Source: a virus | Length of the DNA stretch: 33,743 nt | IMG/VR virus record: IMGVR_UViG_3300020084_000049 | Coordinates: 1 to 33,743 of that record | Direction: 5' to 3' (one strand) | In this document: piece after piece, positions 21,265 through 29,350 of the stretch | Position numbering within the stretch: position 1 is the first letter of the stretch | Layout: each line of letters begins with the position of its first letter | Program-made: the position numbers and the translations under genes | Notes under the pieces: model-generated | What the model was told of the DNA's origin: nothing | The model's database searches: none | Seen by the model: only the letters and a program-made list of their open reading frames with translations

Positions 21265-24200
21265 TTAAACTTGATTTACGTTGAACCTAATACGTACATA
21301 ATAAGTTGTGTTTGGATCTAAAGATACATCCTGTGGTAGAATGTATTGGGTCTTGTTAGCGGTGTTACCAAGTGATTGGTGAATGATTGTTTGGAATTGG
21401 TTTGTTGGTGAAAACTGCCAATCACTAGATGTGTGTGCATATCCAGCTTTAACTTGTGCTGGGTCTACATTAATTGTTGGATTAAACGCGGGAACAATTG
21501 TTTGGATAACTGGTTGATCTACGAATGGAGTTGTGAAGTTTTGAGCAGAAGTGTAAGAACTTTCAAGACCATTTTGGTCTCTGAATTTTACTTGAACACT
21601 ATAAACAGTATCAAATGACAGAATTCCAGGTGGGACTGTAAATGTTGTTAGATTTCCAGTGTCACCTGCTGCAAAAATGCTTGCTGTATCATAGATGATT
21701 GTGTTATCTCCAACTCTTTTGATTCTCCAGAAAGTTGAATAGTGAGTCGATCCAGTATATTGAGAAACAAATGCTGATGTAGTAATTGTAGGAGTTCTGG
21801 AGAATGTTTTCAGCGTATCTGGATCTGTTGTTACAGTCACAGTAGCTGGAGCACTTACAAACTCAGATTCATTTACAGTCAACGTTGCAACGCTAGAAGT
21901 TACAGTAGTTGCAGCAAGGTTTGTTAGCACACATCTATATTGTACGTTTGGAGTTGTTGGATATACAGTTGGGGCAGTTGTATAACTGGAAGAGTTCGCA
22001 CCATTAATATTACTCCAGTTAGCTCCAGAGTTACTTGAGATTTGCCACTGATATGAAATTACATCACTAGTAATCGTTGCAATTACAGTAAAGGTTGCAG
22101 TAAATCCTTCAATAACAGCAACGCTTTGTGGTTGTGTTGTTATTGTAATTACTCTGAGAACTGTAAGTAATGCAAATGTTGATGTTTGTGATCCAGCAGA
22201 ACCAGTGAGAGTTACAACGCAACGATAACGATCATTATTATCTTGAGTGTATACTAACTGAGGAGTCGTATATGATGAGTTGGTCGCACCAGAAATATTA
22301 GAGTAGTTAACACCACCATCATCAGATCTTTGCCACTGATAAGATGGAGCTCCACTACTTGCGCTAACAGTTACTGAGAATGTAACAGTACTATTTTCAT
22401 TTGCTGTTTGATTATTTGGATTTGCAGTAATTGTGAAAGTTCTTAGTACAGTTAATGTGACACTATTTGTGTATGCTGGCGCAGCTGCACCAGTAGCATC
22501 AATTTTACATCTGTAGCGATCTCCATTATCACTGGCATATGTAAGAGTTCCTGTTGTATATGATGCTGAAGTAGCTCCAGAGATATCTCCCCAGTTGCTT
22601 CCGCCATCATCTGATTTCTGCCACTGATATGTTACTGGTGGTTCGTGCTGGGACTGCAGAGATACTGAGTATGGATCTATGGAGTTACCACTACCTGCAG
22701 AAGGAGTTGTGAAATCTTCAACGTCAAAGGAGGATGAAGCTGCATTAGCTCCAATCTGACCCATCGTTACATCACCAAGACATGTAAATGTTGCCGTGGC
22801 ATTTTCATTTGCAGTTTTATTTGTTGGTTGTTGAATAACTACTGGAGTTACTGTTTCTACTTGTAATGTTGCACTTCCCGAGTTGACTGGAGTAGCTCCA
22901 GTACATGAAAGAACGCAACGATATCTTTGCTCATCATTTGATGCAGTTAATGTTGGAGTTGTATAAGTTGCTGTTGTTGCACCACTTCCTCCAACTACGT
23001 TAGACCACGATGCTCCACCATTAATTGAGAACTGCCACTGGTAGGTAATATCTCCAGGATCACTGTCGGAGGTTGTAGCTACAACGCTAAACTGTACTGT
23101 ACCACCAACTGCTCCAGTTACATTTTGAGGTTGAGTTGTAACTGTAATTGTTCGAGTCAATAGCAGTTGAGCTGCACTTGACGTTACTGGAGATGCTCCA
23201 GTTGCTGAGCAAATGCATCTATAGTAATGTCCAAAATCAGCATCGTATGTTGTTGCTCCTGTTGTATAAGACGCAGACGTTGCTCCAGATACTGATGTGT
23301 ATGAGATACCATCGTTAGATTTTTCCCACTGATAAGATATTGATGCAGCATCAAGTGTAGATGCGGTTACGAAGAATGTGGCTGCAGCAGGAGCCACTGG
23401 AGTTTGGTTAGTTGGTTGAGTGCCAATAGTAACTACTCTGAATACTGTTAGTGTTGCTGAGTTTGTCGTTGTTGTTGCAACTGCAGTCGCACTGTTAAGA
23501 ACACAACGATATTGATTGCCATTAAAAGCAAAATCATCATCTACGGTAAGAGTTCCAGTTGTTTCTCCACTATGTCCAGCAAGAGAAGAAATATTTGCCC
23601 AAGTAGAACCACCGTTTGTTGAACGCTGCCACTGAAAAGTAACGGTTGATCCATCATCTGCAGTACCAGCAGCAGTAAATGTTGCGTTAATACCAGCTCC
23701 CGCTTCTACTGAAGTATTTGATGGTTGAGTTGTGACAGTAATTGCTACCCCAGTGCCAGTAATTGTGAAGTTATAATTTCTAGACTGACCAGTTGTAGTT
23801 TCAGTAACTGTAATATTATATGTAAGATTTTGATATGATGCAGTTACTGTACCAGAAAGAACACCAGTGGTTCCATTAAAGGTAAGACCAGTTCCAGAAA
23901 TACTAGTGCCACTTAAAGTGTAACCTTGAATTGTAATTGGTTCTGAAGCCCAAGTTGTAAGTGAACTAAGTCCAAGATTGAGATTGATTGATGCTCCATT
24001 CGCAAAAGGAGTTCCAGTGAGAGAACCAGATGCTGCCGCCCAAGTTACTATGATATCAACATATGGATAAACGGATCCTCTATTAGTTGTACCTAAGCTT
24101 GAGAGATTAAAATCTACACCTGGATCTACTGGAATATTTTTAATAGCAGTGCTTGTACCTCCAGTCTCCTGGGCATCGGTTTGGGTATACAGTTGAGTTC

Positions 24201-26337
24201 CACTAAATTCTGGTCCATCAGATGCTTCATGAGTTCCAGTTACAATAGCAAGATAATGACCAGATCCTCCAGCATTTGCCTGTGTTGATAATCCAGAAGA
24301 TGCCATAGTAACAGTAATTGTATAGTTCCCTGCATTTTGTGCAGAGATTGTCAACCACTGTGTACCTTGCTGTTGAATATTAACTCCACCAACTGTTGTT
24401 CCTGATATAGCTCTTAACTGTACTTTCTTACCGACGTTTCCAATAAAGTATGCAGAATCTGCTGGATTGAAAGAGATAATTAAATTACTTGATCCATTAC
24501 TTACAGTAAATGGATTTGTTGGTAAAACTTTTTCTTCAATACTATTGATTGGATATTGATCTGTCCCACATCCATTTCCTAAGAAATCAGCACCACTTCC
24601 CCTAACAAAAGATTTTGATAACTGTGGTAAGTATGGTGTTATTCTTGTGTACGAATTTGCAGCGACCCAAGAAGCTAAAATACCAGTGACGATTGGGCAG
24701 GAGAAAGAAGTTCCGCTGATGATATCATAGTTAGATGTTGAGGTATAGACTGTGTTACTAGTCCAATCATACTTTGGAGAAACCAATCTTATACCTGGAG
24801 CAGTAGTGGTTACACCACCACCATAGTTTGAAAAATATGCCCAACGGTCATTATATTCTGTTGCACCAACAGAAATTTTATTTTGATTTGCATCAACTGA
24901 ATTAAATACTGGATCACTATATCCAGCAGTTCTAGTACCTGCAATATACTTTCCTTGGATTGGACCAGCAAAATTGCCAGAGGTATCTACAAATCCATTA
25001 CCAGCAGATCTAGCTAAAATAATATTGTAAGTATCAGTTACAGTCTTTTCAATTTCATCAAGCAATTCTACCTCAACTCCAGCATCAGTTCCAGCATCGT
25101 TGAGTTCAATATAAGGATATGATCCACTAGGAATTGTTGGACCAAATGATGCGTTGATAATAGCTGGACGATTGTTTCCTTTGTAGTTTGCATCTAAAGG
25201 ATCGTTGTGATCAATTACTGCCTGATATGCCGATAAGATTTGAGAGTATGAAGAAGACAATCCGCTATTAAATGCCTTCAGTGAATATATCCTTGCCTTT
25301 CTAGAAACACCTGCTGTTCTACCAGATGACATGATTGCACAGAAAGTTCCGTGACCATTATCATCTTCGTTATTAGTACCGTATGCTCCAGCATAGTGTG
25401 AGAGTTGATATACTCTATAGTTTTGTTGTTCTGCTGTACCGTTTAAGTTAGTTGCAAAATCTGGATCATAAAGTTCTGGGTGTAGTGCTGCGTTTGTTCC
25501 TGTTGGTCTGCTTGCTCCACGAACACCAGAATCAATAACATAGATGTCTACACCATCCCCAGTTTCAGTTGCACTAAATTCTCTATTGAGATATGAACGA
25601 TCTGACTTTGTAATTCTATCCAGGTGCCAGTAATCATGAATATTAATTGTTCCATATAAATTTGGTGCTGCTTGATATCTGCCCATGCCAGAATGAACAG
25701 TACAATAGTAGAATAAAATGGATGGAGTCGTCGCTCCAACAACTATTCTAGTGTATGAACCAACAGTACCAGAAGTTCCAGATACAGATACTCCAGATGT
25801 TAATTGGGTTCCACCACCATGAGTTCCATCTGGAGTTTCGGAAAATCTAAATGGGTGTCCAGCATTTGATGAGTGTGCAGTATCAAATGTATATGTGCCA
25901 CCCTGTAGGAATCCACTGAGGTTTAAGTATCTTATGTATATTCCACCAGATGTTTGAGAGAATGTATAAAAATTACTTCCACCAATATTAGCAACTCTTA
26001 CATATATTGTACCAGTGCCAGAAGTTGTAATATTTCTTGTTCCGTAAGTTGCATCCGCTGCTGCTTCATTTAAAGTTTCATCTTCATGGGCAACAACATT
26101 CGATTCAACTGAATCTGCTGGATCACAAGTAACTTCCATATCCCATGTTGCCTGATGCCCTAATGAGCGAATATCATACAAGGCAGTTTCTTCGTTTTCC
26201 TCTGGTACATCAAAGGTAACGATACTAAAGCTTCTAAATTTCTCTACAAAAACTAAGTATCCAAATTGATCTAGGATAGAGTCCTTTGCCGCTTCTAGAT
26301 CAGAATTATTGGTTACCTTGACTACTACCCTCTTCAT
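21265..26337 (-). CDS. Giant virion-type protein: propeptide, cupredoxin-like, subtilisin, six Ig-like domains
   Basis: 1690 residues. Residues 1-75 resemble an inhibitor-I9 propeptide. Residues 103-235 look like a cupredoxin, with His161, Cys212, His215 and Met218 in the type-1 copper order (CTVHSGMG). Residues 250-570 are a complete S8 subtilisin: Asp269 (YVIDSGVRG), His329 (NGHGTFCAI), oxyanion Asn447 (SAGNGF) and Ser544 (SGTSFSCP). Residues about 570-860 are beta-rich, with a putative-Ig repeat (GLTFNGTTGVLSGTV). Residues 864-1489 hold six Ig-like repeats, each with a YQW/FQW-type strand and YRC. Residues 1490-1690 are Fn3-like. It heads the neck-gene run and is 2 nt from gp13, so a virion fibre or neck location is likely. 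A secreted enzyme is less likely, as no signal peptide is seen. Confidence 0.9.
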   Translation of the reverse strand: MKRVVVKVTNNSDLEAAKDSILDQFGYLVFVEKFRSFSIVTFDVPEENEETALYDIRSLGHQATWDMEVTCDPADSVESNVVAHEDETLNEAAADATYGTRNITTSGTGTIYVRVANIGGSNFYTFSQTSGGIYIRYLNLSGFLQGGTYTFDTAHSSNAGHPFRFSETPDGTHGGGTQLTSGVSVSGTSGTVGSYTRIVVGATTPSILFYYCTVHSGMGRYQAAPNLYGTINIHDYWHLDRITKSDRSYLNREFSATETGDGVDIYVIDSGVRGASRPTGTNAALHPELYDPDFATNLNGTAEQQNYRVYQLSHYAGAYGTNNEDDNGHGTFCAIMSSGRTAGVSRKARIYSLKAFNSGLSSSYSQILSAYQAVIDHNDPLDANYKGNNRPAIINASFGPTIPSGSYPYIELNDAGTDAGVEVELLDEIEKTVTDTYNIILARSAGNGFVDTSGNFAGPIQGKYIAGTRTAGYSDPVFNSVDANQNKISVGATEYNDRWAYFSNYGGGVTTTAPGIRLVSPKYDWTSNTVYTSTSNYDIISGTSFSCPIVTGILASWVAANSYTRITPYLPQLSKSFVRGSGADFLGNGCGTDQYPINSIEEKVLPTNPFTVSNGSSNLIISFNPADSAYFIGNVGKKVQLRAISGTTVGGVNIQQQGTQWLTISAQNAGNYTITVTMASSGLSTQANAGGSGHYLAIVTGTHEASDGPEFSGTQLYTQTDAQETGGTSTAIKNIPVDPGVDFNLSSLGTTNRGSVYPYVDIIVTWAAASGSLTGTPFANGASINLNLGLSSLTTWASEPITIQGYTLSGTSISGTGLTFNGTTGVLSGTVTASYQNLTYNITVTETTTGQSRNYNFTITGTGVAITVTTQPSNTSVEAGAGINATFTAAGTADDGSTVTFQWQRSTNGGSTWANISSLAGHSGETTGTLTVDDDFAFNGNQYRCVLNSATAVATTTTNSATLTVFRVVTIGTQPTNQTPVAPAAATFFVTASTLDAASISYQWEKSNDGISYTSVSGATSASYTTGATTYDADFGHYYRCICSATGASPVTSSAAQLLLTRTITVTTQPQNVTGAVGGTVQFSVVATTSDSDPGDITYQWQFSINGGASWSNVVGGSGATTATYTTPTLTASNDEQRYRCVLSCTGATPVNSGSATLQVETVTPVVIQQPTNKTANENATATFTCLGDVTMGQIGANAASSSFDVEDFTTPSAGSGNSIDPYSVSLQSQHEPPVTYQWQKSDDGGSNWGDISGATSASYTTGTLTYASDNGDRYRCKIDATGAAAPAYTNSVTLTVLRTFTITANPNNQTANENSTVTFSVTVSASSGAPSYQWQRSDDGGVNYSNISGATNSSYTTPQLVYTQDNNDRYRCVVTLTGSAGSQTSTFALLTVLRVITITTQPQSVAVIEGFTATFTVIATITSDVISYQWQISSNSGANWSNINGANSSSYTTAPTVYPTTPNVQYRCVLTNLAATTVTSSVATLTVNESEFVSAPATVTVTTDPDTLKTFSRTPTITTSAFVSQYTGSTHYSTFWRIKRVGDNTIIYDTASIFAAGDTGNLTTFTVPPGILSFDTVYSVQVKFRDQNGLESSYTSAQNFTTPFVDQPVIQTIVPAFNPTINVDPAQVKAGYAHTSSDWQFSPTNQFQTIIHQSLGNTANKTQYILPQDVSLDPNTTYYVRIRFNVNQV
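21870..23745 (-). repeat. Six tandem Ig-like repeats within the giant protein
   Basis: Six units of about 100 codons, each with a TVTTQP-like start, a WQ-type strand (plus-strand pattern gccactgata or a variant near 22040, 22340, 22620, 23035, 23330 and 23630), a SGATSASYTT-like turn and YRC. Most lack the strand-B cysteine, so they probably have no Ig disulphide; the fourth has FTC and also carries an extra loop of about 35 residues. Confidence 0.85.
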
Positions 26338-26348
26338 TCGGTAAGCAC

Positions 26349-26385
26349 AAAAAAGTCCTCTGTTGTATTTATACAGAGGACTTTT
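26349..26385 (-). terminator. Strong terminator hairpin with a late promoter in its loop
   Basis: A perfect 12-bp stem (AAAAGTCCTCTG/CAGAGGACTTTT) with an 11-nt loop; the 3' arm runs into T6 on the minus strand. It starts 3 nt past the stop of the 106-residue gene and 14 nt before the T-run ends the giant gene's ATG follows. The stem is A-rich and T-rich at its base on both strands, so it could act in both directions. Confidence 0.85.
26366..26373 (-). promoter_or_regulatory. Late promoter box in the terminator loop, for the giant protein and gp13-16
   Basis: Exact TATAAATA on the minus strand, lying wholly in the 11-nt loop of the terminator. Expected start is near 26360, inside the 3' arm, so local transcripts lack the 5' arm and cannot form the terminator. 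It is 28 nt upstream of the giant-gene ATG, and no other exact box occurs until 17.7 kb. Confidence 0.8.
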
Positions 26386-26387
26386 GG

Positions 26388-26708
26388 TTAAGTATCTAGA
26401 TTTGGAACATTAAGTTCTCGTAGATTCTTCGGTGTCATTTTTTCCAGAGGTTTGGTGTATTTCAAATCATGCTGACTATCAAAAGTAAATCTTGTAGTCA
26501 CATGAGTTCTATCACCTCTCACAACCAAACTATAGTTCCAACCATAAACAGTTTGAGCTGTTGATATGGAAAGAATCTCTCTTCCTTCGTATAGATCACC
26601 AGATCTGTATGGAAGAGTTTCTAAATCTCCATCAAATTTTATTGGATTTCTGGAAGAGTTGATGTGCTCTAGTTGTCTAGCATCACTCGGCGGATTCGGT
26701 GATCTCAT
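26388..26708 (-). CDS. Hypothetical protein, 106 aa, before the giant gene
   Basis: 106 residues, with a proline/charged N-terminus (SPNPPSDARQLEHINSSRNP) and a C-terminal half with a probable small beta structure (YGWNYSLVVRGDRTHVTTRF). The family is not recognised. It overlaps the upstream coiled-coil gene by 26 nt and is followed by the strong terminator, so the pair forms its own small late unit. The RNP-type RNPIKFDGD and EGREIL segments do not point to a known enzyme. A structural or assembly role is a guess from position. Confidence 0.7.
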   Translation of the reverse strand: MRSPNPPSDARQLEHINSSRNPIKFDGDLETLPYRSGDLYEGREILSISTAQTVYGWNYSLVVRGDRTHVTTRFTFDSQHDLKYTKPLEKMTPKNLRELNVPNLDT

Positions 26709-26868
26709 TCTCTTGATTCTTTAAAGTCATATTCAAAGCTTCTATTGCTCCTTCTAATCTGAGAACCTGATTCTTTCTCGCTGTCAAAGCTGTTTCAAGT
26801 TCAACAATAGTTGCTTTTTGCTCTTTCAGTTGCTCGGTGAAATCCTTCACCATATCTTCTGTAGTCAT
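26683..26868 (-). CDS. Small coiled-coil protein, 61 aa
   Basis: 61 residues, almost entirely one predicted coiled coil with heptad-like spacing (KDFTEQLKEQKATIVELETA, then LRLEGAIEALNMTLKNQENE). There are no cysteines and no membrane segment. It follows the oxygenase-like gene by 24 nt, with a late-type box (AATAAATA) on that gene's stop codon. Such short coiled-coil proteins often occur among phage fibre genes as assembly or trimerisation factors. This is an inference, as no family is recognised. Confidence 0.75.
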   Translation of the reverse strand: MTTEDMVKDFTEQLKEQKATIVELETALTARKNQVLRLEGAIEALNMTLKNQENEITESAE

Positions 26869-26889
26869 GGTTAATAATGATAACTGATT

Positions 26890-26897
26890 TATTTATT
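26890..26897 (-). promoter_or_regulatory. Late-type box overlapping the oxygenase stop
   Basis: AATAAATA on the minus strand (seven of eight late-box bases) includes the stop codon of the oxygenase-like gene. The coiled-coil gene begins 22 nt downstream. Confidence 0.5.
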
Positions 26898-27603
26898 GTA
26901 AAAATGCATTAAATGTTAGACGGTTAGTACTCCACTCTCCTTGTTTAAAATATGGAGAATGCCAAAGTCTTCCCTCATACAACAATACGGAATTATATTC
27001 ATGAAGTTCAACATGATATCTTTCCCATTCTTTTGATTTATATTTTGATGGATCAAAATTAACAAAAGCATTAATATGATTTAGTGCTCTAGATGATCTG
27101 TAATTTTTATCAGAAGAAACAAATTCTTCACACAATTCAGTATTCCTAAAGAAAGCGGTTCCAGAATCTGTACCAACTAATTCTTCTGACTTATTCAAGC
27201 ACAATACAGCAGCATAGTGAGTATCATCCGTGTGGGGTGATAGGCTACACATTCTACATTTTTCATTTACTTCATACATTTGAAAAGTAAAATCCGACAT
27301 AGCTGGAATACTCATTACAGATCTACCAGCTTCAAAGTAAGTATGACAAGCAAATTTGAATGGCTCATTAAATTGTTTTGAGGTATGTCCAATTCTATGG
27401 ACATATCCAGGTAAGTTTGTATATTCACCATTTAGCGTAGAAACATAATCACATGATAATGCATATGCTCTAACTGAATCTGGATTCTTGAAAAAATTTT
27501 TTATTTTGATTATACGATTTTTACTCTTACCAATATGTGTTTGCTCAACATCCCAATCTCTAGGATGATGTACTTCTAATATATCTGGATTAATTACTTT
27601 CAT
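26893..27603 (-). CDS. 2-oxoglutarate/Fe(II) oxygenase-like protein
   Basis: 236 residues from the ATG ending at 27603 (an upstream ATG would add six residues). The facial triad of 2OG-Fe(II) hydroxylases is visible: HTDD with His124 and Asp126, and WHSPYF with His215, plus Arg228 (NRLTF) for 2-oxoglutarate. GTAFFRN matches the family's GGxTxFxx strand. It resembles the DUF6445 group of phage and marine bacterial proteins. The substrate is unknown; protein side chains, nucleotides or glycans are possible. It overlaps the U32-methyltransferase gene by 14 nt, so the two enzymes probably act on one pathway. AT-rich, unlike the structural genes downstream. Confidence 0.75.
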   Translation of the reverse strand: MKVINPDILEVHHPRDWDVEQTHIGKSKNRIIKIKNFFKNPDSVRAYALSCDYVSTLNGEYTNLPGYVHRIGHTSKQFNEPFKFACHTYFEAGRSVMSIPAMSDFTFQMYEVNEKCRMCSLSPHTDDTHYAAVLCLNKSEELVGTDSGTAFFRNTELCEEFVSSDKNYRSSRALNHINAFVNFDPSKYKSKEWERYHVELHEYNSVLLYEGRLWHSPYFKQGEWSTNRLTFNAFLQ

Positions 27604-29350
27604 TTCCAAAATACTCATCAACTACTTTAGTTTTCTCTAAGACCAAAACATGAATTCCATTCCACCAGTGGGTAGGATTTTCTATTATACCACTTAGAAG
27701 TTTTCTTTCAAAATAACAAGTTAAATTATTTTCCTTTACGAATTGTACAGTTCCTTCAACAACACCATCAAAATTAGCATCATCCACAACCAAAATAAAT
27801 TTATCATCTAAAAATGGTAAAATATGATTGAGGTTATTCATCTGCTCAATCATATCATGATTTGCATCATAGAAAACTACATTTGGTTTATATCCATCAA
27901 AGTCATCTTTAGTTAGTTCTTGAGCACTAGCTTTTATGAAAACGGAATTACCATTTTCATATTTTTCCCAGTGCTGAACAAGCATATCATATGGATTTGA
28001 TATTTCTGCCCATGAAACATGGGGCATCATGGGTTTACATTCTGGTTCAGAAAAATCGTCAACTCCAAAACATTTTGTAGCATTATTCATTCCTGCAGCA
28101 AAGAATGTACTTCCAATAAAAGTTCCAATCTCTAAGTATACTGAATCTTTATGCGAACATAAACTATTTAAAAAATGTCTAACTCTATCAGAGGTCAATC
28201 CACGTACAATATAGTTTTCTGGGTTATAGTTTGAAGATCTTGTCAATCCATCATTAATTGCTTTTAATGTTCTCTTTGTAAATTCATCAACTTCAGTTGG
28301 TCTTTCATCTCGTTTGAGATGAGATTCAACAACAGCTTCACAGTAATTACAATCCCAGCAATTAAACTGGCAAGTTTTAATTTTTTCTCTCCAAATATCA
28401 ATTGGTTTTTTCTCCATGGATAAATCTTCCATGTAATTATTAAAGGTTGGAAAAAGTAAATCATCTTCTTTTGCCCACCTTTCAACAATATCCATAGATT
28501 CTTTTAACTTCATGGTGTTTTCTCTACCATGCATTTTAAATACATCAATACCTAAATCTAAAAATTCATTCCAGTCCTCTCTCCATGGTGGGAGATTTGC
28601 AGATTTTAATGCATGTGAATTATCTTGAATATCCCAAAGAGCACATGAATTTGTACTAATTGGATCCATGAAATATTGAGGAATATTTTCAGTTCTAGTG
28701 TTATTAAAATGGTAGTGTTCATCCATCATGGAACATCCTCCCCAGCAACCCTCATTTGCCAAAAGAGAAAGTTCTACTGGTTTACCAATAGATGCACAGT
28801 ATTCCTTAGATTTTTTAATCTTAAGTAAGGAATCTCTATCTCTCATTAAATCCCTATCGAGATTAATATAATGAAACCCAGCATTAGCTAGTGATACAAT
28901 CTCATTTGCTTTAGTTACATTTCTCAGGATTGTATTTTTAATTTTAAGTTCTGGAAATTCTTTTTGTATAATGCCAGAAGCAACCCAACTGGTATGTGGA
29001 ATAGTTGCTATTCTAACTCCATTATCATATAACTGTTTGAAGTTGTGTACAAATAGATCTAAATTTTCTTGGTCTGGTCTAACATAGATATTATTGAATG
29101 TTGCGGATAATGGAATTCCTGCTGCATCTGCAATAGATTTTGCATTATAAAAAAGTTGCACAATATCTCCAGCAAAAACATCTCCCATAGCATCATTAAC
29201 AAATGGGGGCATTCTTGATGTAAAATAAAGATCTACAATATAATCTTTATATTTTTTTAACCAAGGAACAAATACTGTCTCTGCAAATTTAGAATCAATC
29301 TTCGGATTTATTGGAAGACTGAAGACGAATTTTTTCTTTTGGGATGTCAT
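27590..29350 (-). CDS. U32-peptidase-like domain fused to a SAM methyltransferase
   Basis: 586 residues in two parts. Residues 5-340 follow the U32 (PrtC/TrhP/UbiU-like) barrel: IATIPHTSWVASGIIQKEFP, GFHYINLDRDLMRDRDSLLK, then VELSLLANEGCWGGC with Cys202 and Cys206, Cys236, and a cluster CQFNCWDCNYC (Cys327, 331, 334, 337) suggesting an iron-sulphur site. Residues 390-575 are a class I methyltransferase (motif I VYLEIGTFIGSTFF; FYDANHD; LVVDDANF) of the Methyltransf_24 type. Known U32 proteins hydroxylate RNA bases or quinones. The start overlaps the upstream coiled-coil gene by 56 nt and the end overlaps the oxygenase. Visibly AT-rich. Domain calls are by pattern only. Confidence 0.75.
   Translation of the reverse strand: MTSQKKKFVFSLPINPKIDSKFAETVFVPWLKKYKDYIVDLYFTSRMPPFVNDAMGDVFAGDIVQLFYNAKSIADAAGIPLSATFNNIYVRPDQENLDLFVHNFKQLYDNGVRIATIPHTSWVASGIIQKEFPELKIKNTILRNVTKANEIVSLANAGFHYINLDRDLMRDRDSLLKIKKSKEYCASIGKPVELSLLANEGCWGGCSMMDEHYHFNNTRTENIPQYFMDPISTNSCALWDIQDNSHALKSANLPPWREDWNEFLDLGIDVFKMHGRENTMKLKESMDIVERWAKEDDLLFPTFNNYMEDLSMEKKPIDIWREKIKTCQFNCWDCNYCEAVVESHLKRDERPTEVDEFTKRTLKAINDGLTRSSNYNPENYIVRGLTSDRVRHFLNSLCSHKDSVYLEIGTFIGSTFFAAGMNNATKCFGVDDFSEPECKPMMPHVSWAEISNPYDMLVQHWEKYENGNSVFIKASAQELTKDDFDGYKPNVVFYDANHDMIEQMNNLNHILPFLDDKFILVVDDANFDGVVEGTVQFVKENNLTCYFERKLLSGIIENPTHWWNGIHVLVLEKTKVVDEYFGNESN

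Noticed and set aside
25548-25742. 64-codon minus-strand frame within the giant gene
   Set aside because: It is out of phase with the cupredoxin-like and protease-coding sequence and shows no independent signals.
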